From Caulobacter sp. 73W (GTDB lineage: Bacteria; Pseudomonadota; Alphaproteobacteria; Caulobacterales; Caulobacteraceae), in contig NZ_CP158375.1 in assembly GCF_041021955.1 (NCBI RefSeq), positions 558,001 through 622,000 of the forward strand: a DNA stretch of 64,000 nt, given 5' to 3'. The translations under genes and the position numbers were made by a program. Position 1 is the stretch's first letter. Each line of letters begins with the position of its first letter. Positions 50,414-58,390 of this stretch are shown in pieces. The notes below the pieces were generated by a model that worked only from the letters and a program-made list of their open reading frames with translations, was not told the DNA's origin and made no database searches.

Positions 50414-51307
50414 CTACGACGGTTTGACGAATTTCAGCGTCATGCGGTCGCTTTCGCCGATGGCGTCGTACTTGCTGTGGTCGAAGCCCGCCTCGGCCGG
50501 CTCGCCACGTGGCGCGGACAGCCGCGTCGGCGGCAGGGTCCACACGCCGAAGGGATGGTTGCGGGTGTCCTTGGAGTTGGCGTTGATCTCGCTGGCCTCG
50601 GCCAGGGTGAAGCCCGCCTCCTTGGCCAGCTGCATGACATAGGCCTGCTGGACATAGCCGTCGGCGGCCAGCGCTTCCTGCACCCCGCCCGGATCGGCGC
50701 GGTGTTCCTCGATCCCCAGCACACCACCGGGCTTCAAGGCGGCGAAGGCGTCGCGGAACGCCTTCTCGGCCACGCCCGCCGCCATCCAGTTGTGGATGTT
50801 GCGCAGGAACAGCACCAGGTCGGCGCTGCCCGCCGGGGCCACCGGCCCGCTGGTCGGGCCGAAGGCGGTGACCTCGACCTTGCCATAGACGCGCGGACGC
50901 GCCGCCAGCTTGTTGCGGAATGCCTGGACGATCTCGCCCGCCGTCGGGTCGTTGGGATTGTCGGTCTGCAGGTGCGCGGCGTAGAGCCGCCCGCCCGTGC
51001 TGTTCAGGTACGGACCCAGGATGTCGGTGTACCAACCGGCTCCAGGCCAGAATTCGACGACGGTGATCCCCGGCCGCAGCCCCCAGAACTCCAGGCTCTG
51101 GCGCGGATGACGCCAGGAATCACGCGCCTTGTCGGCTTGTGGGCGCCAGTCGCCGGCGATGGCGTCGGCCAAGGCGTCGGACGCCTTGGCCTTGGCGGGC
51201 GCGGAAGGCGCCGGCGCCTCATCCGCCTTTTTTCCGCAGCCGGCGAGGATGAACCCCGCCGAACCGAGCAGAAGACCGCGTCGCGACCAGTCGCCCTTCA
51301 CCGCCAT
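50414..51307 (-). CDS. Exported methyltransferase-fold lipoprotein, COG4798-like (second of pair)
   Basis: A 297-residue protein. The start (RRGLLLGSAGFILAGCGKKA) has a twin-arginine motif and a lipobox LAGC, so it is probably exported folded and lipid-anchored. The rest has the Rossmann class I methyltransferase outline: WRHPRQSLEFWGLRPGITVVE, FWPGAGWYTDIL in place of motif I, LVLFLRNIHNWMAAGVAEKA, AALKPGGVLGIEEHRADPGG and FGVWTLPP. It is 40 percent or so like its upstream neighbour across the whole length, by eye. SAM has no known periplasmic supply, so a methyltransferase activity there would be odd. The ATG overlaps the neighbour's stop (TGATG). Confidence 0.82.
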   Translation of the reverse strand: MAVKGDWSRRGLLLGSAGFILAGCGKKADEAPAPSAPAKAKASDALADAIAGDWRPQADKARDSWRHPRQSLEFWGLRPGITVVEFWPGAGWYTDILGPYLNSTGGRLYAAHLQTDNPNDPTAGEIVQAFRNKLAARPRVYGKVEVTAFGPTSGPVAPAGSADLVLFLRNIHNWMAAGVAEKAFRDAFAALKPGGVLGIEEHRADPGGVQEALAADGYVQQAYVMQLAKEAGFTLAEASEINANSKDTRNHPFGVWTLPPTRLSAPRGEPAEAGFDHSKYDAIGESDRMTLKFVKPS

Positions 51308-52149
51308 CAGGCCGGCTTCTTGAAGCGCAGGGTCATGCGGTCGCTTTCGCCGATGGCGTCATACTTGGCGCGATCGAAGTCGGCCGCCGGCTGCTGGCCG
51401 GCCGCCGCGCTCTGGCGAACGGGCGGCAGGGTCCAGACGCCGAAGGGGTGATCCTTGGTGTCCTTCGGGTTGGCGTTGATCTCCGACTGGCCGTCCAGCT
51501 TGAAGCCGGCCTTCTCGGCCAGGGCGATCACGGTGGCGGTGGACAGGTAGCCGTCCGTGCCGCCGCCGGCCTGCGGCTTCGGGTCGGCGCGGTGATCCTC
51601 GACGGCCAGCAGGCCGCCCGGCTTCAGCACGGCGAAGAAGTCGGCGAAGATCTTGTCGGCGACGCCGGCGGCGGTCCAGTTGTGGACGTTGCGGGCCGTC
51701 AGCACCAGGTCGGCCGAGTTCGGCGCGCCCAGCGGCTTGGACACGGCGCCGAAGTTCACGAATTTGATCGCACCCCACTTGGCCTGGTCGGCGTACTTGG
51801 CTTCGAAGTCGGCGCGGGCCTTGCGGGCGCCTTCCGAGACCTTGGGGTTCTCCAGATCGGTCACGCCAGCGATGTACTGGCCGCCGGTCGCCTTGGCGTA
51901 GGGGGCCAGGATCTCCAGCCAGTAGCCGCCGCCTGGCGACACTTCGATCACCGTCTGCTTGGGCTTCAGGCCCCAGAACGTCAGGCTATCGGCCGGATGG
52001 CGGTGAATGTCGCGGGCCACGTTGTTGGCGGCGCGGTTCGGGCTGGCCACGGCGGCGGTCAGGGCCGCATCGGCGGCGAAGGCGGTCGGGGCCGCCATGA
52101 GGGCCGCGGCGGCGAAGCCGGCGGCGATGGCGAGGCGTCGGGTGGTCAT
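51307..52149 (-). CDS. Exported methyltransferase-fold protein, COG4798-like (first of pair)
   Basis: A 280-residue protein from ATG 52149, with a Sec signal (LAIAAGFAAAALMAAPTAFA) and no lipobox. The mature part matches its downstream neighbour: HRHPADSLTFWGLKPKQTVIE, VSPGGGYWLEILAPYAKATG, SADLVLTARNVHNWTAAGVA, AVLKPGGLLAVEDHRADPKP, ATVIALAEKAGFKLDG and FGVWTLPPVRQ. It is likely an ancestral tandem duplication with the downstream copy converted to a lipoprotein. The upstream DNA is the divergent hsp20 leader. Function is unknown. Confidence 0.82.
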   Translation of the reverse strand: MTTRRLAIAAGFAAAALMAAPTAFAADAALTAAVASPNRAANNVARDIHRHPADSLTFWGLKPKQTVIEVSPGGGYWLEILAPYAKATGGQYIAGVTDLENPKVSEGARKARADFEAKYADQAKWGAIKFVNFGAVSKPLGAPNSADLVLTARNVHNWTAAGVADKIFADFFAVLKPGGLLAVEDHRADPKPQAGGGTDGYLSTATVIALAEKAGFKLDGQSEINANPKDTKDHPFGVWTLPPVRQSAAAGQQPAADFDRAKYDAIGESDRMTLRFKKPA

Positions 52150-52233
52150 CGGAGAGCTCCTGGGTGTTTGTCGTTGGAGCGGAGCCTTACGGGCGAAGCG
52201 TGACCGATCAAGGGCCAATCTTGCGCATTCGCC

Positions 52234-52263
52234 CCTTGAAGCGATTTCGAGCGATCCTAACTC
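52234..52263 (+). promoter_or_regulatory. Possible heat-shock sigma factor promoter for hsp20
   Basis: CCTTGAAG (52234-52241) resembles the sigma-32 -35 element CTTGAA, and CCTAACTC (52256-52263) could be the -10 region at about the right distance (spacer 16 if CTAACT is taken). It would give a 5' leader of about 100 bases, which is the size expected for a ROSE element. Confidence 0.45.
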
Positions 52264-52269
52264 ATACCC

Positions 52270-52377
52270 GAAGGCGCCGATGTCGGGCCTTCACGGACTT
52301 GCAGGCGGGGCCGATCCCGGGCCGCCGAGAAGTCCGCCAACCGCAACCTTGCTTATGCAAAGAAGGATGTGACCATG
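52270..52377 (+). ncRNA. ROSE-type RNA thermometer in the hsp20 leader
   Basis: The last hairpin before the ATG pairs CCTTGCTT (52347-52354) with AAAGAAGG (52359-52366) around ATGC. It hides the ribosome site AGAAGGA and has a G-G and a C-A mismatch in the middle of the stem. TTGCT opposite the ribosome site with a G-G pair is the signature of ROSE elements, which open on warming and occur in front of small heat-shock genes in alphaproteobacteria. Upstream hairpins of the leader are only approximate by eye. Confidence 0.8.
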
Positions 52378-52836
52378 CGTACGATCGACCTTTCCCCCCT
52401 GTACCGCTCTGTCGTTGGTTTCGACCGCCTGGCCGCGCTGCTTGACGCCGCCGCCACCAACGAAGCCGCCAGCGGTTACCCGCCCTACAACATCGAGCGC
52501 ACCGACGAGAACGCCTACCGCATCGAGATCGCGGTCGCCGGCTTCAAGTCGGAAGAGCTGAACATCGAGGTCAAGGAAAACCTCCTGACCGTCCAGGGCC
52601 GCAAGACGGCCAACGATGAAGCCAAGCGCTACCTCCACCGCGGCCTGGCCGAGCGTAACTTCGACCGCAAGTTCCAGCTCGCCGACTATGTGGTGGTCAC
52701 CGACGCCCAGCTTCGCGACGGCCTGCTGTCCATCTCGCTGAAGCGCGAACTGCCGGAATCGCTGAAGCCGCGCCGTATCGAGATCTCGACGGCCGCGACC
52801 GAGGCTCCGCTGATCGAAGGCGAAAAGGCCGCCTGA
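52375..52836 (+). CDS. Small heat-shock protein Hsp20
   Basis: A 153-residue IbpA-type chaperone. ATG 52375 has AGAAGGA seven bases upstream; GTG 52369 is less likely. The alpha-crystallin domain spans about 33-130: PPYNIERTDENAYRIEIAVA, GFKSEELNIEVKENLLTVQG, RYLHRGLAERNFDRKFQLAD, then LRDGLLSISLKREL. The C-terminal IxI-like motif is RRIEISTAA. It binds unfolding proteins in the cytoplasm. Heat control by the ROSE leader fits the gene. A strong terminator lies 53 bp downstream. Confidence 0.94.
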   Translation: MRTIDLSPLYRSVVGFDRLAALLDAAATNEAASGYPPYNIERTDENAYRIEIAVAGFKSEELNIEVKENLLTVQGRKTANDEAKRYLHRGLAERNFDRKFQLADYVVVTDAQLRDGLLSISLKRELPESLKPRRIEISTAATEAPLIEGEKAA

Positions 52837-52888
52837 GCGGCCTGACACCAGCAAGCCAGGCGTCCCCCGGCCTGGCTTGAACAATGGG

Positions 52889-52916
52889 AAGGCGGCGCAG
52901 CGATGCGCCGCCTTTT
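52889..52916. terminator. Terminator between hsp20 and pentapeptide gene
   Basis: AAGGCGGCGCA and TGCGCCGCCTT form an 11-bp stem with a GCGA loop, followed by TT on the plus strand (TTTT counting the stem end). A second hairpin, AAGCCAGGC/GCCTGGCTT at 52853-52878, lies just before. The pair lies between two convergent genes. Confidence 0.8.
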
Positions 52917-52917
52917 C

Positions 52918-54252
52918 CTATTCCAGGGCGCTCTCGGCCTCGGCGGCCGGCGCGTCCTTGGACGGCAGCGGGCCGAACTCGTCGTGGGTCGGCTCGCCCT
53001 GCGGCGGCTCGAAGCCCTGCACCTGGCGAAAATCCACGTCCTTGATGCTGACCCCGTCCATCACCGCCGCGGTCAGGTCCGCCCCGCGCATGTCGGCGTC
53101 GTCCAGCACGGCGGCGGTCAGGTTGGCGGTCTGTGCGTAGACATAGCGCAGCTTCGCGCCCGTCACGTCGGTAGGGATCTCGCGACCGCCCAGCGGCAGC
53201 GGTCCCAGGTAAGCGCCGCGCAGATCGGCCTTGGTCAGGTCCGCCCGCATCAGCTTGGCGCCGCGCAGGTCCGCCCCGCGCAGGTTCGCCGCCCGCAGGT
53301 CCGCCCCTTCCAGCTTCGCCCCCTGAAGGTGCGCGCCGGACAGGTCCAGCCCCGTCATGATCGCGCCCTTGGCGCTCATCGCCGTCAGGCGCATGCCCTT
53401 CAGCGCCGCGCCCAGAGGACGCAGGTCCTCGTTGTCCAGCTTGGCGGCCGCGCCTTCCTTGCCGCCGGTCTTGCACCAGGCCTGATTGCCCTGGGCCCGC
53501 TCCAGCAGTTCCGGCGCCTTCTCGATCGCCTCGGGGGTCGGCTCGCGGAGCACCTGCTCCATGCGCGCGCCCTGGACGCTCGCCTTGTGCAGGTTCGCGC
53601 CCACCAGCACCGCCCCGGCGAAGTTGGCGTTATCCAGGTTGGCGCCGCTCATGTCGGCGTTCTCCATCAGGGCGCCGCTGAAATTGGCGTCCTTCAGGTT
53701 GGCGCCGATCAACTTGGCCCCGACCAGCGAGCAGTCGGTGAAGTCCGCGGCGAAGGCCGAGACGCCGCTCAGCTCCGCGTGGTTCAGGATGGCGCCCGTG
53801 AAGTTCGCCTGATCCACCTCGCCCGGCCGCTCCTCGTGGCGGGAGATGTCCAGGCCGTTCTTCTCACCCGGTATCGCGACCTTGCCTTCGCGGAAATCCG
53901 CGCCCGTCAGGTCCGCCTGGGCCAGGTTCGCCCCGCGCAGGCACACGCCGCGCAGGTCCGCCTTGACCATCACCGCCTGGCGCAGGTCGGCCATGCGCAG
54001 GTCGCAGCCGAACAGGTCGGCGCGTTCCAGACGGGTGCGGATCAGCCGGCAGCCCTCCAGGACGGAAGCGGACAGGTCGGCTTCCGAAAGGTTGCGCCCG
54101 GAAAGGTTCAGCCCGCCCAGATGAACAAAGCGCAGCGACGCTCGACGCCCGCCCGGCTTGCGCTGCAGATATCGCTCATGGGACCCGACGATGAGGTCGA
54201 GCTCGGCCTGGGACAACCGGCGGCGGCCGGCGAGTTTCGCTTGGGCGGACAA
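52918..54252 (-). CDS. Pentapeptide-repeat protein A
   Basis: A 444-residue protein made mostly of A(D/N)LXX repeats that form a right-handed beta-helix. Layout: N-terminal helix about 12-32 (RRRLSQAELDLIVGSHERYL); repeat block one about 40-240 (SGRNLSEADLSASVLEGCRL, RADLFGCDLRMADLRQAVMV); a non-repeat linker about 245-285 with NQAWCKTGGKEG; repeat block two about 290-410; an acidic C-terminal tail ending PAAEAESALE. No signal, membrane or DNA-binding segment. DNA-mimic proteins such as Qnr have a shorter, uninterrupted helix. It is the second of a tandem pair on the same strand, 92 bp after its paralogue. Confidence 0.88.
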   Translation of the reverse strand: MSAQAKLAGRRRLSQAELDLIVGSHERYLQRKPGGRRASLRFVHLGGLNLSGRNLSEADLSASVLEGCRLIRTRLERADLFGCDLRMADLRQAVMVKADLRGVCLRGANLAQADLTGADFREGKVAIPGEKNGLDISRHEERPGEVDQANFTGAILNHAELSGVSAFAADFTDCSLVGAKLIGANLKDANFSGALMENADMSGANLDNANFAGAVLVGANLHKASVQGARMEQVLREPTPEAIEKAPELLERAQGNQAWCKTGGKEGAAAKLDNEDLRPLGAALKGMRLTAMSAKGAIMTGLDLSGAHLQGAKLEGADLRAANLRGADLRGAKLMRADLTKADLRGAYLGPLPLGGREIPTDVTGAKLRYVYAQTANLTAAVLDDADMRGADLTAAVMDGVSIKDVDFRQVQGFEPPQGEPTHDEFGPLPSKDAPAAEAESALE

Positions 54253-54343
54253 GGGCTTGCTTCCGGCTCATAACGATAAGTGTCGCTACTTATCGCGCCG
54301 AAGCCCCACCGAACCGTTAAAGGTCCGACCTTGTGGAACCAGG

Positions 54344-55612
54344 TCATATAAACCCGTCCAAGCCGCGCGCGCCTTGGCGGATCACCTCGGTCAGGTCGAT
54401 GTCCTTGAGCATGGCGTTGGTGAAGTTGGCGCGCGAGATGTCCGCACCGCGCAGGATCGCCTGACGCAGATCGGCCCGCGCCAGGTCAGCATTCTTCAGC
54501 ACCGCTTCCGACAGGTCGGACGGCAGCACCCGGTCCTTGCCGATCAGCAGCGGACCCAGTTGGGCGTCGCGCATGTCGGCTTCCGACAGCTTGGCCCCGT
54601 TCAGCTTGGCGCCGCGCAGGTCGGCCCGACGCAGATTGCAAGACCGCAGATCGGCCCCCTGAAGCTGCGCGCCCTGAAGCTGCACGCCTTCCATGTCCAG
54701 GCCGTAGAACACCGCCCCCTTGGCGCTCAGGGCCGTAAGGTTAAAGCCCTTGATCGAGCCCAGGCTCCGCAGGTCGGCCTTGTCGAACAGCGACGGCTTG
54801 CCCTCGGCCCCGCCCGTTTCGCACCACTTGGCGTGATCGCGGACCATCTGCGGATAGGGCGAGCTGTGGTCGTCCTTGATCTCCTTGGGGTCCGTCAGGA
54901 CCCCCTGGAGGTTGGCGTCGATGGTGTTCCAGGCGAAGGTCTTGGCGCCCACCATGATGGCGTCGCGCAGATCCGCCCCGCGCAGGTCCGCGCCCGACAG
55001 ATCGGCCCCCGCCAGATTGCAGCCGCTCAGCGAGGCCTGTTTCAGGTTGGCCCGGACCAGCTTGGCGTCCTTCAGCACCGCGTCGGTGAAGTCGGCCCGG
55101 ATGGCCATGATGCCCGACAGGCGCGAGCGCTCCAGGTTGGCGCCCACCAGGTTGGTGCTCTGGGCCTGGGTCGACAACCCGCCCCGCTGGGTGTGCTCCA
55201 TGACGCGATAGCCTTCCTTGCGGTCGGCGGCGGCGATGGCTCCCTCGCGCAGGTCGGCCTCGAACATGTCCGCGCCCGTCAGGTTCGCGCCCCGCAGGCA
55301 GGCGCCGCGCATGTCCGCACGACGCAGGGAGGCCTCGATCAGGTCGGCTTCGGTCATGTCCGCGCCGAACAGCACGGCGTTGTCCAGCCGCGCCCCGCCC
55401 ATGCGGATCTGGTGCATGATCGCGCCGGAAAAGTCCGCGTCGCACAGGTTGCGGCCGCGCAGGTCCAGGCCTGACAGATCGGTGAAGCTGAACACGGCGC
55501 GCGCGCCGCCCATGCGAGCCGACCACAACCGATCATGCTTGGCGCAGATCAGATCGACTTCCTGCTGCGTTAGCCGCCGATGCGTGACACCGGGCGCCGG
55601 CGACGCGACCAT
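54344..55612 (-). CDS. Pentapeptide-repeat protein B
   Basis: A 422-residue paralogue of the following gene with the same layout: N-terminal helix (HRRLTQQEVDLICAKHDRLW), repeat block one from about residue 42 (DLSGLDLRGRNLCDADFSGA), a linker with WNTIDANLQGVLTDPKEIKD and AKWCETGGAEG, and repeat block two ending ISRANFTNAMLKDIDLTEVI. The WCxTGG motif in the linker is shared by both and is outside the helix, so it may be a functional site. It lacks the long acidic tail of protein A. Function is unknown; protein-protein scaffold or stress-related roles are the family guess. Confidence 0.88.
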   Translation of the reverse strand: MVASPAPGVTHRRLTQQEVDLICAKHDRLWSARMGGARAVFSFTDLSGLDLRGRNLCDADFSGAIMHQIRMGGARLDNAVLFGADMTEADLIEASLRRADMRGACLRGANLTGADMFEADLREGAIAAADRKEGYRVMEHTQRGGLSTQAQSTNLVGANLERSRLSGIMAIRADFTDAVLKDAKLVRANLKQASLSGCNLAGADLSGADLRGADLRDAIMVGAKTFAWNTIDANLQGVLTDPKEIKDDHSSPYPQMVRDHAKWCETGGAEGKPSLFDKADLRSLGSIKGFNLTALSAKGAVFYGLDMEGVQLQGAQLQGADLRSCNLRRADLRGAKLNGAKLSEADMRDAQLGPLLIGKDRVLPSDLSEAVLKNADLARADLRQAILRGADISRANFTNAMLKDIDLTEVIRQGARGLDGFI

Positions 55613-55661
55613 GGGTTCTCCAGCCCTTCCTGAATTAGGCCTGGAGCTTCACCTGATACGA

Positions 55662-56309
55662 TTAACGCAAGCTTTCCAACGGCTTCGACAATAGTCCCGC
55701 CGCGTGCAGCCGCTGGGCGGTTTCGCCCCCTTCCGGGGTCCACAGCCGCGTATGGCCAAGATCGGCGTAGCGGGTCAGGGCCGCCTCCAGCCCCTCGTTC
55801 CCGGAAAGCTCGAACAGGGCCTCGTAACCTTCCGGGCCGGACGCGCCCTCCACCAGCGGCTTGCCGGTCTTCAGCTTGTGAACGAAGCCGGCGCACAGAA
55901 CGAACGCCTCCTCGGCCAGCAAGCCGGTCTCCACCTGCAGCCCCGCCTCGCGCAGACGATGCGTGCCCTGGCCGGAAGCAAAGGGCGACGGGTCCTCGCA
56001 GGCGATGACCACCCGCTTCACCCCGGCCGCGACCAGATGCTGCGAACAGGACAGCGCCCCGCTGGTCCGCGCGCCGCACGGCTCCAGGGTGACATAGGCG
56101 GTGGCGCCGGGGGCCGAACCGCCCAGGGCCGCGACCGCCTGCTCCTCGGCATGGGGTCGGCCGCCGACGCTGGTGGCGGCCTCGGCCAGCACGGTCTCGC
56201 CGTCGGCGATCACGCAGCCGACCACCGGATTGGGCCAGGTTCTGCCCAGATTGCCCCGGGCGACCCCGATCGCCCGGCGCATGTGCTGGATGTCGAGTTC
56301 GTTCGACAT
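55662..56309 (-). CDS. RibD-like cytidine/deoxycytidylate deaminase-family protein (no reductase domain)
   Basis: A 215-residue protein. Residues about 8-150 match the zinc deaminase part of RibD: HMRRAIGVARGNLGRTWPNP, VVGCVIADGETVLAEAATS, VGGRPHAEEQAV (His ligand and Glu), YVTLEPCGARTSGALSCSQH (Cys ligands, spaced as in PCxxxxxxxxC) and RVVIACEDPSPFASGQG. RibD is bifunctional with a C-terminal reductase of about 200 residues; here only about 65 residues follow and they do not look like a reductase. So this is either a split-off deaminase acting in riboflavin synthesis or a deaminase with another substrate. It lies 9 bp after gpmA on the same strand. Confidence 0.8.
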   Translation of the reverse strand: MSNELDIQHMRRAIGVARGNLGRTWPNPVVGCVIADGETVLAEAATSVGGRPHAEEQAVAALGGSAPGATAYVTLEPCGARTSGALSCSQHLVAAGVKRVVIACEDPSPFASGQGTHRLREAGLQVETGLLAEEAFVLCAGFVHKLKTGKPLVEGASGPEGYEALFELSGNEGLEAALTRYADLGHTRLWTPEGGETAQRLHAAGLLSKPLESLR

Positions 56310-56318
56310 CCCTAGACC

Positions 56319-57032
56319 TCAGCCGGCCGAAGGCAGCGGCTGGGCGCGGGTCTCGTCCAGATAGCGCGCGGCGGTCGGCTTCAAGTCGCCGTCCAGCTCG
56401 ATCAGCAGCGGGTTTCCGGTGGGGATCTCCACGCCGACGATCTTGTCGTCCGGCACGTTGAACAGGTGCTTGACGATGGCCCGCAGGGAATTGCCGTGGG
56501 CGGCGATCAGCAGGGTCTCGCCCGCCTTCAGCTTCGGCGCGATCTCGGCGTCCCAATAGGGCAGCACGCGCTCCAGCGTGGTCTTCAGGCTTTCCGTCAC
56601 CGGCACGGCGTGGCCGGCATAGCGCGGATCGGCCGCGAAGTCGTACTCGCCGCCCGGCGCCAGATCCGGCGGCGGGATGTCGTACGACCGGCGCCAGATG
56701 GTCACCTGCTCCTCGCCGTGCTTCTCGGCGGTCTCGGCCTTGTTCAGGCCGGTCAGCCCGCCGTAGTGGCGCTCGTTCAGGCGCCAGTCCTTGATCACCG
56801 GCGTGTCGGACTGGCCGGCGGCGGCCAGGGCCAGGTCGTTGGTGCGCTGGGCGCGGGTCAGGACCGAGGTGTAGGCGCGGTCGAACTTCAGGCCGGCGGC
56901 CTTGATCAGCTCCCCGCCCTTGGTCGCCTGGGCTTCGCCCTCGGCGGTCAGGTCCACATCCACCCAACCGGTGAAGCGGTTTTCCAGGTTCCACTGGCTT
57001 TGGCCGTGGCGAAGCAGGACGAGCGCGGGCAT
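56319..57032 (-). CDS. gpmA: 2,3-Bisphosphoglycerate-dependent phosphoglycerate mutase
   Basis: A 237-residue glycolytic and gluconeogenic mutase. The catalytic [16 protein letters not shown] (first His), the [15 protein letters not shown] block, and [20 protein letters not shown] (second His) are intact. It interconverts 3- and 2-phosphoglycerate. It precedes the RibD-like deaminase on the same strand and is divergent from the kdsD operon across 115 bp. Confidence 0.95.
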   Translation of the reverse strand: MPALVLLRHGQSQWNLENRFTGWVDVDLTAEGEAQATKGGELIKAAGLKFDRAYTSVLTRAQRTNDLALAAAGQSDTPVIKDWRLNERHYGGLTGLNKAETAEKHGEEQVTIWRRSYDIPPPDLAPGGEYDFAADPRYAGHAVPVTESLKTTLERVLPYWDAEIAPKLKAGETLLIAAHGNSLRAIVKHLFNVPDDKIVGVEIPTGNPLLIELDGDLKPTAARYLDETRAQPLPSAG

Positions 57033-57146
57033 CGGACCTCCAAATGTTGTCGCTGGTCGGGCTAAGGGTTGCGGGGTCCAGCGTCAAGCACGCCCTCCCC
57101 CTGCGCGACGCGCGTGCTATAGGACCGATCCGCGCAAGGATTCTTC

Positions 57147-57437
57147 ATGTCTGACCGCATCGTCCTGCCTGCCCTGGCCCTCCTCGCCGCCGCACTGATC
57201 GGTCTGGCGCTGGTCTGGCCGCAGGGGCTCGGCGACCGATCACCCGGCTCGTTCGGCTCGCAACCCGTGCAACAGCGCCCGGAAGTACAAGCCGCCATTC
57301 AGCGCGAGGAGGCCGCCGCCGCCCGCCGCGCCCAGCAGGAGCAGAAGGAGCAGCGCATCCCCGCGCCAATTCCCAGCGCCCCGCGCGACCCTGTTCCCCC
57401 GGCTGAGCCGCCCGTCCTGCGGGAGGAGACCCCGTGA
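57147..57437 (+). CDS. Small single-helix membrane protein, hypothetical
   Basis: A 96-residue protein with an N-terminal membrane segment (IVLPALALLAAALIGLALVW, about 5-24) and a proline- and glutamine-rich periplasmic or cytoplasmic tail containing an alanine/arginine/glutamate coiled stretch (VQAAIQREEAAAARRAQQEQ). No named family. Its stop overlaps the GTG of the following gene (GTGA), so it is the first gene of the kdsD operon and may help membrane placement or simply share regulation. Confidence 0.75.
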   Translation: MSDRIVLPALALLAAALIGLALVWPQGLGDRSPGSFGSQPVQQRPEVQAAIQREEAAAARRAQQEQKEQRIPAPIPSAPRDPVPPAEPPVLREETP

Positions 57438-58390
57438 GCGAATTCGACGCCGCCGCCGTCGGCCGACGTGTCCTGAAGATCGAGGCCGAGGGCCTGGCCG
57501 CCCTGGCCGCCAGCCTCGACAAGCCTTTCGTCAAGGCGGTCGAGACCCTGTTCAAGGCCAAGGGCAAGATCGTCTGCACCGGCGTGGGCAAGAGCGGCCA
57601 CGTGGCGCGCAAGATCGCCGCCACCCTGGCCTCCACCGGCTCACCCGCCATGTTCGTCCACGCCGCCGAGGCCAGCCACGGCGACCTGGGCATGATCGGC
57701 AAGGGCGACGTGATCCTGGCCCTGTCCAAGTCGGGCGAGGCGCGCGAGCTGTCGGACATGCTGGCCTACGGCGCCCGCTTCGGCATCCCGATCATCGCCA
57801 TCACCGCCAACGCCGACAGCCAGCTGGGCCGCGCCGCGGACATCCCGCTGCTGCTGCCGGACTCGGCCGAGGCGACGGCCGAGGTCAACGCCCCGACCAC
57901 CTCCACCACCCAGCAGATGGCTCTGGGCGACGCCCTGGCCGTGGCCCTGCTGGAGCGGCGCGGCTTCACCGCCGCCGACTTCCGCATCTTCCACCCCGGC
58001 GGCAAGCTGGGCGCCATGCTGCGCACGGTGTCGGACCTGATGCACAAGGACGGCGAACTTCCGCTGGTCCCATCCACCAAGACCATGGCCCAGGCCCTGC
58101 TGGTCATGACGGAAAAGCGCTTCGGCTGCGTCGGCGTCACCTCGCCCGACGGCCGCCTGGCTGGCCTGATCACCGACGGCGACCTGCGCCGTCACATGGA
58201 CGGCCTGATGACCCACAGCGCCGGCGAGGTCATGACCCCCTCCCCGCTGACCATCGCCCCCGGCGCCCTGGCGGCCGAGGCGCTGAAGCTGATGAACGAC
58301 CGCCGCATCACCGTGCTGTTCGTGGTCGAGGCCAAGCGCCCCGTCGGCATCCTGCACATCCATGACCTGCTGCGGGCCGGCGTGATCTGA
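57434..58390 (+). CDS. kdsD: Arabinose-5-phosphate isomerase (KpsF/GutQ/KdsD)
   Basis: A 318-residue enzyme starting at GTG 57434. The SIS domain (about 35-180) has CTGVGKSGHVARKIAATLAS, HGDLGMIGKGDVILALSKSG and the NAPTTSTTQQMALGDALAVA block. Two CBS domains follow (about 200-318; VMTEKRFGCVGVTSPDGRLA, LMNDRRITVLFVVEAKRPVG). It makes arabinose 5-phosphate from ribulose 5-phosphate, the first step to KDO for lipopolysaccharide. It is coupled to the gene before (GTGA) and overlaps the GNAT gene after it (TGATG). Confidence 0.94.
   Translation: MSEFDAAAVGRRVLKIEAEGLAALAASLDKPFVKAVETLFKAKGKIVCTGVGKSGHVARKIAATLASTGSPAMFVHAAEASHGDLGMIGKGDVILALSKSGEARELSDMLAYGARFGIPIIAITANADSQLGRAADIPLLLPDSAEATAEVNAPTTSTTQQMALGDALAVALLERRGFTAADFRIFHPGGKLGAMLRTVSDLMHKDGELPLVPSTKTMAQALLVMTEKRFGCVGVTSPDGRLAGLITDGDLRRHMDGLMTHSAGEVMTPSPLTIAPGALAAEALKLMNDRRITVLFVVEAKRPVGILHIHDLLRAGVI

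Noticed and set aside
52918-55612. Many short DNA repeats (GCGCAGGTC-type) resembling a satellite array
   Set aside because: These encode the ADLRGA pentapeptide repeats of two proteins; the period is 15 bases and in frame.
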